DNA from: Nematostella vectensis
Taxonomy: Eukaryota > Cnidaria > Anthozoa > Actiniaria > Edwardsiidae
Assembly: GCF_932526225.1 (NCBI RefSeq)
Contig: NC_064047.1
Coordinates: 1,860,001 to 1,924,000 of the forward strand
Direction: 5' to 3'
DNA: 64,000 bases
Below the pieces are notes generated by a model that was given only the letters and a program-made list of their open reading frames with translations, had not been told where the DNA came from and did not search any database. A program made the position numbers and the translations under genes. Shown piece after piece: positions 11,701 to 22,599 of the stretch; the stretch's first letter is position 1; each line of letters begins with the position of its first letter.

Positions 11701-14700
11701 CATAACGCATTGGGTGCCCACTAATGTTCGATTTTGCCCTGTCTTATGCTGCATTCACACCAAAACCATGGTTAGTTAAACAAGGTTTTTCGTTGCCTGA
11801 TAGCTTGCCAGTTTCTAATTGTGTCGAATTCTTACTAGCTAAATGATCACTAAGTGACATGTCTACAGCACAGTCTATTCAGTTTTGTTCTTGGTTCTGT
11901 CCGCTCTTGGGAGATTGAAATTTAAACCAGTTTAATTACCCCACCTTTAAACTGGTTTAGATACTGGTGTGAATGCGGTATAAGAAGGATACAATCATAG
12001 GAGGTGGAGGGGGGGGGAGAAAGCGACGGACGCCTGCCTATAAACGCCTGCGAGGGAGACTCTAAATCATACAACCGCGAAACAAATCGCCCAAAACGCC
12101 TTAATTAGCTCGCGTGAAATATGGCTGGCGAGGCGGCACGGTCAAAGAAGGACATTACCAACCTTTTAGACATTCCCACGACAATGTCATAACAGCCCGC
12201 CTTCATTTACGGTTCTTATAGAGCTTTGAGTGCCGACACAGGGAGACCAATTAGACGCTGGCGCAAAGTACTGAGCCTAGTTTTACTTGATCAGTACCCG
12301 TATGCGGAATCAAAGGTGAACACACGGATAGAAGTGCTGAGGCCTACTTGAGGTGGTTCAAGTGGAAGCTTGTTTCACCACATATTATTATCATTTGCGG
12401 GTATTTGTTTTCTCCATTATCGCGTAAGAGATAACAGCAATTATTTGAAGAGATGACGGATAATGATGTCGGACGAGGATCAAAAGCAATGATGAGCCGT
12501 AAGCTATCAAGTGTCGATTCACGTGATAGCTACCGCGTGGCAGTCTTGAATTCATGGCATTATGGAATTCATAACTATCTAGATCTGAGCTTCTTCCGTA
12601 CAATCTCTTTACAGCCTAAATAGGAGCGTTTAATGGATGCCACCATTTTATATAAAGAACAATGACAGACCTTAACATTAATCGATTTAATTAACAAATT
12701 CAATTTATTTTTTCATGTTAAGAATAATAATCAACGCCGAACAAATCAAAACAATCCCAAAATTAATCGAGCACGATAATCATTAATTAGGAACTTGGGT
12801 GTTTAGCTGTCACAACAAGAGGCAAACTGAGCGCGCGTAGACGAAATATGGAGCGCAGATGACAAATCTCAACGGGATCTTGTTATCCGCCCTAACAAAA
12901 TGGGTCGTCACTTCGTGTTATCATCGCTCGAGTATTTTAATATGATGGTGACAATTCTTTTAATATAGCTTGTCGCTATTGACACGAGCTGTCTGCAGTC
13001 TTGAGACTCGTGAAACTATGGGCGATGATAAGAGGCGATACTCGGCTAACGGCTCGAATTTGCGGAGGGTCAACAGTTCCGACTATTCATATTATCATGG
13101 AAGCCCGATACCTTTGACTCAGATCTCTCAAACCTTCATAACTCGAACAGGATTCAAATCTACACGTAAAAATTAAGTCATTTTAATCTTATACCTTGAT
13201 AACTCAAACAGACAAGGCTTCCCGTCATTGTGTCTTCTCACGGAATATAGAAAATAATAATTCTTGATAATGCGCACGGAAAGCGCATTCACCTCTCATA
13301 AGCGTAAGCTACAAAATGTCACAGCACACGTAAAGGCACCCTGGCTCAAGAGTCTCTTCATTTCTTCTCTCTGTTTAGTCGTTGTCGCCGCTTCGCGGCT
13401 TGTGAGTAGTGAAACTTGGAGCCTCTGGAACCAGGTTAACATAAAGGTGACTAAAAATGCCAACTTTCGAGAATATTCAAATACGTAGTGCTTGTACTCA
13501 AAAGTCTATACTGGAGATGGGAAGGTATCCACAACAGAGCTATTTTCTGTTGTCTCTCGTCGTGCGAAAGCCACTACGACGCGCTGTTTGGTCACACTCT
13601 GTGTATTGTTGTTGTCGGATTATCGCTCTCAGCTTGCGAAGGAAGTCACAACTCATCAGCGAAACCTCCTCGGGACGCTACGGGCAATTTGACGGAACGG
13701 CACCCGCTGATTGCCGGAAGTTGCAAGCGATGGGGAAATAGAAATGATATTGGACTGAGTAATATACTAGGGTGGATGGTAATAAAGAGACTGCATGTAT
13801 TCGAGTTATTAAATCCACCATGTTTTCTAACTTCACAAAACGTAAAGTCGACGTAGAATCTGTCTGTTTTATTTCTATTATCTAAGATTGATTCGCTCGG
13901 CAGTATGACAACTTAGAATGTCTCCCGCAGATCTACATTTTATTACATCGAGTGTCTTTTAGAAAGATGACTCGATAATTATATTTTAGAATGAAATTCT
14001 TTGAGCAAAAAAGCGGTATTTCTTGCGTCATCAAACCCTGTTCGTGAGTAACGATTTTTTTTCTGCACAAACGTTTTCCTCAGGTAATGACGATGGTAAC
14101 TATATAACTATTGCGTCTTTCCGGCAGTCTTGGCGCGTACTACCAAGGGCGACAGGAGGGGGTGTAATTTGTACTTTGTGTACTTTTGTCGGTGAAATTT
14201 TGCAGCTCCTGTTTGATCCTCTCTTGTTTTTCTCTCTCTTACTCTCATTACACCTCCTAGCTTAGTCCGTCCTTGCCACACAAATATACCTCTTGACAAT
14301 AGCGTCAATACCCCAATACAAGGTTTTACTAAGGCAAAAGACGCACAATGTCATTATGTTAAAGCTAAAAATACTGTTCCTAGGAAATACCCCATTACCA
14401 GCTCAGCCAGACAATAAACGGCTCCAAAGTCAACATCTCGCTCTCTTGTTATTCCACGGTGCTAAACGCATCGGCAGCTCTTTGTAATCAAACCCCAATG
14501 ATCACGAGAACATATCTACTAGCCCCGAGCTACACAGCGCGGCTCGCTCGCCCAACAACCCGACGAGTGATGGAGTCGATTAATCTAATTATCACTCGTA
14601 ATTGACCTAATCGGCGAGTGGGACTTGTGGAACGTCATCAGTCAGCACATCTGCTAGAGCGCTTTGCTGTAGTTTAGCCCATCGGCACAGCGGTGCAGGC

Positions 14701-14740
14701 CACATAACGGAAGATCACACGAAGAGAGAGAGCGAGCTCA
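8800..14740. other. Long intergenic region, no gene recognised
   Basis: No open frame here resembles a known protein or has convincing splice context. Small features seen: a palindromic ATACGTATATAGTATACGTAT (about 8828), a local partial duplication around 10500-10660 (repeated GGGGAAAATGCC), a perfect TGACGTCA CRE-type site near 11417, and AT-rich stretches. It probably includes 5' regulatory DNA of the T-box gene that starts at 14748. Confidence 0.4.
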
Positions 14741-14747
14741 ATGTACA

Positions 14748-17700
14748 ATGCAAACCTTGGCAAGCTACAGTCCTACGCTCTCCTCGCGAGCGAATGCCTT
14801 CTCTGTTGATGCACTAATCAAAAGTAGAGAGACTTTGGATTCTGTGAGGCTCAAAAGAAAGCGGAGCCACCAAGGTAGTTCCGAAGTACTCTGTGTATCT
14901 TTAACGTTAAGAGCCTCAGTTGTTTTTGTTGTGTTGAGAGGAATTCGTCTTCGGTGGCCGGATGATTCTCGGTGTGTGATGTTCCGAGTTTAAACCATTA
15001 GTTGTTCGCAATGGTTTTATTCTTAAATTAGAACTCTGTAAGATGGTTTATCGCGTTCGAATTACTCGGCACGGGTTATCGTGTTGTTTGACATGTAACA
15101 CATTGTCTTTAGCTCAGAAAGGCACTTCATAGAAAATTATCCTTACAAATGCTGAGTTTCGAGACGAAGATCCGTTTTTGATACGCTGCTAAATATTATT
15201 TACGTTCTTAAATGAGTTCCATCGCGATAATGATATATCTTGCCATATCTTGGCAAGCCCGGTCCACTCATTGATGAATTGAATTACTCTTTGTCTAAAA
15301 CCCCAATACCCTGTTAATTACACACTCAATCATTTCCTAAAAAAAAAAAACTAAATAGTGTTGGCTGTATGTATAGGGTATGTATCATAGATTAACTGCT
15401 AATATCCTTAGCAATTATTAACCTACGTAGTTTGACAAATTGGTGTCATCCGAAGATAAGGAGTGATTAGTGAAGTCCGAATTATACGGGTAGAACATTA
15501 TGGATCTATTTAGTAATAGCTCCCATGTCTGCTTTGTTCAGGGGCTGTGGTTCTTTGAGGGACCTGCCCTCTGTAATGGTATAAAAATGGACGCCGGATC
15601 GATGGAAGCCTACATACAATGCATTCATAGGACCTTGTTTTAACAGACGCTCTCGATGTGCGCGGTGTCTGTTAGTATCCGTCCTTATTGCTTATTCTCC
15701 GAACAGATTCTTTTTTTCTTTAAGAAGTGTACGGAAGCCATGGCATCACAAGACCCGCCTGTCAGGGGAGGGATGGGGATGCCAAAAGTAAAAGTACCCC
15801 CTCCCCCATCTTCCTCTCCCATCCCACCCAAACTATACGCTATAGGGTATAACACCTACTCCGATCGTTTGTATTTGTTCGTATAGAGGCTGAAGAAGAA
15901 ACGAATCTGACGAGCCGATCTCTAGATTCCTTACAAGCGATGCAGAGCCGAGTACCACCCGCGAGCACCTTCGGCAGCGAGTCAGATGGAATTCGGGTCG
16001 AGTTACAAATGCACGACTTGTGGCGAAGGTTTTACGAGCTTGGCACGGAGATGATAATTACAAAGGCGGGAAGGTAAGAGAAGTGGATTATAGGGAGCTT
16101 GAAGCTCGAATCTGGGTTCCACTCTTTGTGCCTGGGGCTATATTGTGTATGTTTGTGGTGATTTTTATTTCGTACATCCAGTACATAGAATGAAGTGATG
16201 GCAGAAAGTGTCGAAAATGTGGGGATGAACATGGTGGGTGGGTGCTAGTGAAAAAAAGTCAGGATTTCCATGATAGCGACAGTGGATGGGGAAAACTGAA
16301 ACGTTTGTAATAATTAGGGTAGTGAGAATATAAAGAATATGCTTCGTATGTACGTGACGATCTAACTTATCTAGAAACATCTCTGAAATTGTTTATAAAC
16401 CTCTAGATCAAGAATTAATTAAATGCGTGTTTTGTTTTGTAATAGCACTAAAAAGAAAAATAAACAATTTTGTGAAGATCATCAATTTCAAGCCATAGTG
16501 TGATGGACAAGAACTTAAAAGCAACACATCATCTTTTGTTTCAAAGCAGACGTAAAAATGACTATTTCTCTACTTCGGCTTATTTTAGACCTTTTGATAC
16601 GTTTGGTAAGCTGGGGTCTGATAGACACACCTTTAGAAATGTTCCCGAAGAGAAGACAGAAATGTGATATGCCATTTGCCTTTAAAAGACCTATCATTCG
16701 TTTTGAAACATGAGGTGGGGAGGAGGGCTGATTAACACTCTTTAATAAACAAAAACAGGTATCAAGCAGATGCTTGTCAATGTACACTTACTCATTCCCT
16801 GTTTGGGTTGAGAGCGTAAAATTCAATTAAAACCAGGAAGCTTAGCCCAAGTGTGCCCCCTTATGGTAATGTCAGCAGTCAAGATAGGGGCTACTAGGTT
16901 ACGCTCGGACAGACAAAACAAAAAGAATGGAGCAATTAATAAGTTTTTAACTCTTTAACCGATAAAAGGTCAGAGGTGAGCTCGAGCTTGTAGAGATATT
17001 TATTTTATTTTGAGGCATCGAGGGAGTAGTACGGATGATGGTCTACACTGTGTGGAAACCCCAAAAACAGTGAAGATAAAGAAAAGAAGAAAAAAAGCCG
17101 GGAATAGTTAAATGCAAACCGTTGAAAAATATCAATTGGAATAAAGCCGCTCAAAAAAAAATCTAGCTTAGAATATAACTCGATTCACAGACCCATTTGC
17201 CCCTTAAGCTTTTTTTTTTGGCAATATAGTAATTCCTAGAAATGCCATATTTGCCATATTCGCGTGACCATTGAAGGGAGTTGGATATAGCAGCAACTGG
17301 ATCATAAACAATCCAAGTGTCACAGCCAGGACAGAGCAGAAAAACTTGCACGAAACACGATTAAGCATTCTATTAGTGTCTTACATTCAGTTTTGCATAA
17401 ATTCATTCTGATATTGCATAAATGATCCACGATATGAAGTCCAACGGCTTGCTTAGTAACAGCCTCTGGCATAGCCTCTGAGAGAACAATCTTGTCTAGT
17501 TCTTCGTTACGTCATTTCCTGTTTACGATTGCGTAGGCGTGCCCAGTTCTCCTCCGGTCTGCCCCAAGGATGATGGTCGACGAAACGGCTTGAAGACATT
17601 TGGAAGTCATCAAGCCTCTGTTAGCGGTTGAATATCCTAAACGGCACTAAAATCCTTCCTCTGCTCAATACCTTTTCTTTCGCTGTGTGTATCATTTCTT

Positions 17701-20700
17701 ATTTGTTCAAACTACAAGCGCATCTCAATGTTCCTTTTTTAAAGTTTATTGGATTACGTCATCGTGTGGTAAAAAATTTGCCTTTCAGATATTCGAAACC
17801 TGGCTTTTAATGTTTTAAAAACATGTTTGATGAGTCCAAGAAGAAATGGTTAAATGTTAACTCAAAAGAAGAGCTACGTCTTTTTTCGTGACGTGCTGAC
17901 CCTATTAGTAAGCATTGTTGTATGTATATGCGCCATTTGGAAAGAGTTAGTGATGCCGGCATATTTACAGCCTTTGAAAGGCCCCGTTAGGGGCTTAACC
18001 AGACAAGCTCATCTATCATATAGCGATTTGTACGTCTCATTACATGAATTACGCTCATTTAGTTTAAACCTTTCGGCGTCGGCCTTTTGGTCAGTTTAAA
18101 CTACCGAAGACGGTTATTACAGCAATTAGTAACCCAAAAAGCCGCAGATTGGAGCAGATAGTTCCACATGGATGTATTTTGTTTCCTTTTTTGAGAGTGA
18201 TTACACTCTAATAAATAGCATATTTCTAGTTACAGGGGCGTTTAAGGGTCAATGGGTAAGAGGTAGTGAAAGGCAGTGTGGGGGGACTTCATGTAAGATG
18301 GTTTGACCATTTAGTCGTTCGGTATTTGAGCAAATGTGTGATAATTCTGTTAATGCTTGAGGGTGCATTTTTGCCGCCATTTGTTCTGACACCTCTGTTA
18401 CCATGTTTGCAAGCGCATGTTTCCCGCCATTTGTTCTGACACCGCTGTTTTCTGTTTGCAGGCGCATGTTACCTGCCATTTGTTCTTGTACCGCTGTTTT
18501 CATGTTTGCAGGCTCATGTTTCCCGCTATTTGTTATGAAACCGCTGTTTTCATGTTTGCAAGCGCATGTTTCCCACCTTTGTTCTGACACCGCTGTTTTC
18601 ATGTTTGCAGGCGCATGTTTTCCTCCATATGTTTGATACCGCTGTTATCATGTTTGCAGGCGCATGTTTCCCGCCATTTGTTCTGATACCACTGTTTTCA
18701 TTTTTGCAAGCGCAAGTTTCCCAAAATTTGTTCTTATACCGCTGTTATCATGTTTGCAGGCGCATGTTTGCTGCCATTTGTTCTGACACCGCTGTTTTCA
18801 AGTTTGCAGGCGCATGTTTCCCGCCTTTGTTCTGACACCACTGTTATCATGTTTGCAGGCGCATGTTTCCCGCTATTTGTTCTGACACCGCTGTTTTCAT
18901 GTTTGCAGGCGCATGTTTTCCACCATTTGTTATGACACCGCTGTTTTCATGTTTGCAAGCGCATGTTTCCCGCTATTTGTTCTGACACCGCTGTTTTCAT
19001 GTTTGCAGGCGCATGTTTTCCACCATTTGTTCTGACACCACTGTTATCATGTTTGCAGGCGCATGTTTCCCGCTATTTGTTCTGACACCGCTGTTTTCAT
19101 GTTTGCAGGCGCATGTTTTCCACCATTTGTTATGACACCGCTGTTATCATGTTTGCAGGCGCATGTTTCCCGCCATTCGCGTGAAGGTGTCTGGTTTGGA
19201 TCCCCATGCGCACTACATACTAGTGATGGATGTAATACCGCTGGACGGCAAACGCTACAGATACGCATATCATAGGTAAGTTCCTAAGGGCAGTCGTCAC
19301 ACTGCAGGGCCGTAGCCAGCAAAAGCCACGTGAGGCATTCGCCTCGGTAAAATTTTGATGTTTAGTGTTTCACAATTGAAAAGTATGAGATAAAATACCT
19401 GCTTTTGTTGGATTTATCATCCAGTGGGTAGCTTTGCCTCGGTAAAATTTTGATGTTTAGTGTTTCACAATTGAAAAGTATGAGATAAAGTACCTGCTTT
19501 TGTTGGATTTATCATCCAGTGGGTAGCTTTGCCTCGGTAAAATTTTTATTCTGGCTACAGGCCTGCTCTGCGATGCATGTTCTGCACGGAAGCAGCTTCT
19601 TGGCACAAAATGAATAATTTTACTTGGTGGTTTCCGTGGTGTTCGGCATTACTTAAATCCACCTCTTGGTTTATGCCAGTTCCAAGTGGGTGGTAGCGGG
19701 GAATGCAGACGCTCCTATGCCCGGGCGGGTCTATATTCACCCGGACTCTCCGGCTCTTGGGGAGGAATGGATGAGACAGATCGTGTCATTCGATAAAGTC
19801 AAGTTGACCAATAACGAGCTGGACCAACAAGGACATGTGAGTGTTCATTGATAGCTAGGCATGATGTCCGCATGACAATATATGCTGATGCTGATGCTGC
19901 TGCTGCTGCTGCTGATAATGGTGGTGGTGGTGATGGTGGTGGTGGTGGTGGTGGTGGTGGTGGTGGTGGTGGTGGTGGTGGTGGTGGTGGTGGTGGTGGT
20001 GGTGGTGGTGGTGGTGGTGGTGGTGGTGGCGATGGCGATGGCGATGGCGATGGCGATGGCGATGGCGATGGCGATGGCGATGGCGATGGCGATGGCGATG
20101 GCGATGGCGATGGCGATGGCGATGGCGATGGCGATGGCGATGGCGATGGCGATGGCGATGGCGATGGCGATGGCGATGGCGATGGCGATGGCGATGGCGA
20201 TGGCGATGGCGATGGCGATGGCGATGGCGATGGCGATGGCGATGGCGATGGCGATGGCGATGGCGATGGCGATGGCGATGGCGATGGCGATGGCGATGGC
20301 GATGGCGATGGCGATGGCGATGGCGATGGCGATGGCGATGGCGATGGCGATGGCGATGGCGATGGCGATGGCGATGGCGATGGCGATGGCGGTGGCGGTG
20401 GCGATGGCGATGGCGATGGCGATGGCGATGGCGATGGCGATGGCGATGGCGATGGCGATGGCGATGGCGATGGCGATGGCGATGGCGATGGCGATGGCGA
20501 TGGCGATGGCGATGGCGATGGCGATGGCGATGGCGATGGCGATGGCGATGGTGATTGTGATGGTGATGGTGATGGTGATGGTGATGGTGGTCATGTTGTT
20601 GATGATGATGATAATGATGATGATGATATGCTTTTTCTTTGCAAATAGATAATCCTCCACTCAATGCACAAGTACCAGCCACGGATTCACATCATCAGAA

Positions 20701-22501
20701 AGAAAGACACGAGCGAAGCCAGTATTGACATCGATCGACCTTGCTCGGAGAGGAAAACCTTTACATTTTCCGAAACCATCTTTACCACCGTCACCGCCTA
20801 CCAAAATCAACAGGTAACTTTGACAACATCTACCATATAAAAAATCTGCACCATCGCCAAATATCTAATATGTATTTATCACCTTCACCGCCTATCAGAA
20901 TTAACAGGTAACCATGACAATATAGTCACAGAAATAAACTTTACCACTGTCACCGCCTATCAAAACAAAAGTGGCAACATTGTTGTTTTCCATTCATTTT
21001 GATGTGGTGAGGAAATCTCCAAATAACTATCTAAAAACAAGGTTTTATATTTTATTTACCAAATTCACAAAGAAAATATCGTAATAACATCTGCAAATCA
21101 GACTATAAATATAAATGTTTTCTCACACTTAGTATCTTATGGTCCACAACTTAGGACAATACGCTAGCGACAATTCTATACTGCTAAATATTGGAATTCT
21201 TGTTAAATATTAAATTATTAAATATATTTTTTGTGACAGATCACTCGTCTAAAGATCGACAGTAATCCTTTTGCAAAAGGTTTCCGCGATTCCGGCAGAC
21301 TAAGGTCAGCAGTCAATGTCCTATCATCGCGCCCGGGCATCCACACGCGAAGGATGACCCCTCCCCTCCTTTTTTTTTCTTGACCGCGCCAAAGTGATCA
21401 GGCCCGTAGCCAGGGGGAGGGGGGGGGGGGGGGGTTCGGGGGGCTCGGACGAACCCCCCCACCCGGCTTGAAGGTCCGCTCAGAACAAACAAAAATATAT
21501 TACTGGCTGGAGATATACCGTGCACATCAATATATCTTTAAAATGGCTCTCTAAATCTTTTTATAATAATTATCTTTATTATTATCGATATATGTCAAAA
21601 AGCACCATATTAATAACATTTTAAATACAAGATTGATTACCTAATATTATAAGGCGAGGCGACTGGTTTACCGGAAATTTGGTCCACTGAAATGGAAAAA
21701 CGAACCACCCCGCTGATATTTTATAATTGAAGTATCGACTTATCAACTCTCTCCTACTCATCAAGCCCTGCTAACGTGCCTTGTCTAATGGTAGTCATGT
21801 GTTGTCAACTATTGGTGAGCGTAGGCATTTTATTTTAATTTTTTTGTCACCACAGGGATCCCATGGAGGAGATCATGCATGCTTATTCGTACTACAGACC
21901 CCCTGCACCGCCACAGCTTATGTACCCTGACATGAAGAGAGGAGAGAAAGGAATCAAAGGTAACGCAATCCACATCACGCAATATATTATGGTACACTTG
22001 CGTCACGCAACGCAAATAATGGTAAAAAAAGAACCTAGGTTGTTTATCTAAATGTTGATATTGTTTCTATTGGCAGAGCAAGACCGGTACTCCCCACCAT
22101 CAGGGCCCCAAATGCCCTTCCCGCCATCCACCGCAAGCACTAGCATTCCCCAGTCTCCTCCGTCCCCCGTCACCACAGTCTTCCAGCCATACAATAGTCA
22201 TCCGTGCCTTCCTGCTCTACCCTCGGGAACTATTCTCCCTCCGCAGTATCCCATGGGGCCATGCTGCCCACCGCCGCCACCGGAAGGCTACAATGGCATA
22301 CCACGCGGCTATCACGTGCCAGTGACGAGTTTCGCGCCATATGCAAATGCTTTTCCTGGGAGGCAAACGAGCCCGCATGCACTTGGACCCTCTAATACGC
22401 ACGCGCATGGGTTACCGATTCATTCAGAGATGTTCGCAAATGGTTTCGGATCAGCACATGGACATAGTGGAGGGACCGCTGGCCAGTCAGCATGTATTTG
22501 A
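14748..22501 (+). CDS. T-box transcription factor, Tbx15/18/22 class
   Basis: Eight exons: 14748-14874, 15887-16073, 19159-19275, 19680-19836, 20649-20813, 21240-21304, 21856-21959, 22077-22501. All are GT-AG, phases close, and the product is 448 aa. Residues 18-24 (FSVDALI) match the eh1 Groucho-binding motif typical of the Tbx15/18/22 and Tbx20 groups. The T-box runs from about residue 80 (VELQMHDLW) to 273, with RRMFPAI, the WVVAGNAD region, [40 protein letters not shown] and [12 protein letters not shown]. The following [13 protein letters not shown] resembles the conserved post-T-box block of Tbx15/18/22. The C-terminus is Pro/Ser/His-rich and low complexity. Role by family: nuclear DNA-binding regulator, probably a repressor through eh1. 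Introns hold two junction-derived duplications, an inverted-repeat element and a very long hexanucleotide array. The subfamily call rests on motif memory; a phylogeny would settle it against Tbx20 or Tbx1. Confidence 0.93.
18355..19158 (+). repeat. Tandem array built from the T-box exon 3 acceptor
   Basis: About 16 units of 48-50 bp run straight into exon 3. Each carries the intron end CATGTTTGCAG followed by GCGCATGTTTCCCGCCAT, which is the first coding sequence of exon 3 (Arg-Met-Phe-Pro-Ala), then spacer GTTCTGACACCGCTGTT. The last unit is the genuine exon start at 19159. Most copies keep an AG acceptor; a few read GCAAG. Units alternate between two sub-variants (TTTCCCGCTATT and TTTTCCACCATT), consistent with higher-order duplication. 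Confidence 0.93.
19305..19564. mobile_element. Inverted-repeat element in T-box intron 3
   Basis: The left end CAGGGCCGTAGCCAG is matched by CTGGCTACAGGCCTG at the right end. The interior holds two direct copies of an about 95-bp block with GCCTCGGTAAAATTTTGATG. There is no coding capacity. The termini belong to the same family as those at 2446 and 21398. Confidence 0.6.
19880..20636 (+). repeat. Large (GGT)n plus (GGCGAT)n microsatellite in T-box intron 4
   Basis: A GCTGAT/GCTGCT start leads into about 35 GGT triplets, then about 86 nearly uninterrupted GGCGAT hexamers (about 20030-20548, one GGTGGC interruption near 20390), then a decayed GGTGAT/GATGAT tail. It ends about 13 bp before the acceptor of exon 5 (20649). 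All listed frames across it are repeat artefacts (Gly-Asp, Ala-Met, Ala-Ile, His-Arg dipeptides). Confidence 0.97.
20872..20985 (+). repeat. Two tandem copies of the T-box exon 5 end and donor
   Basis: Exon 5 ends at 20813 with ACCGCCTACCAAAATCAACAG then gtaact. Near 20876-20926 there is CACCGCCTATCAGAATTAACAG then gtaacc, and near 20940-20985 a third version, CACCGCCTATCAAAACAAA. The first copy keeps an intact donor but has an in-frame stop where Asn-Gln-Gln should be. They are best read as decayed duplicates of the exon-intron border. Confidence 0.8.
21398..21470 (+). mobile_element. Fragment of a CAGGCCCGTAGCCAG-type element
   Basis: CAGGCCCGTAGCCAGGGGG followed by a long poly-G tract and GGGCTCGGACGAACCCCCC. 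Only one terminus is evident. It is related to the ends at 2446 and 19305 and to the inverted CTACGCCCCTG near 52545. Confidence 0.4.
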
Positions 22502-22527
22502 ACATTTATAAAAATGTCCTCCTGCGC

Positions 22528-22592
22528 TACATTTGAGGCCAAGGGGGTCAGGATTGGGGGAGAGGCCAAGGGGGTCAGGATTGGGGGAGAAG
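22528..22592 (+). repeat. Short direct duplication after the T-box stop
   Basis: Two adjacent copies of GAGGCCAAGGGGGTCAGGAT followed by TGGGGGA, 29 bp apart, within the probable 3' UTR. Confidence 0.75.
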
Positions 22593-22599
22593 GGGGGTT

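Noticed and set aside
19845-20682. Poly Gly-Asp, Ala-Met, Ala-Ile and His-Arg frames of about 260-275 codons
   Set aside because: Hexanucleotide microsatellite inside a T-box intron; flanked by real exons that splice around it.
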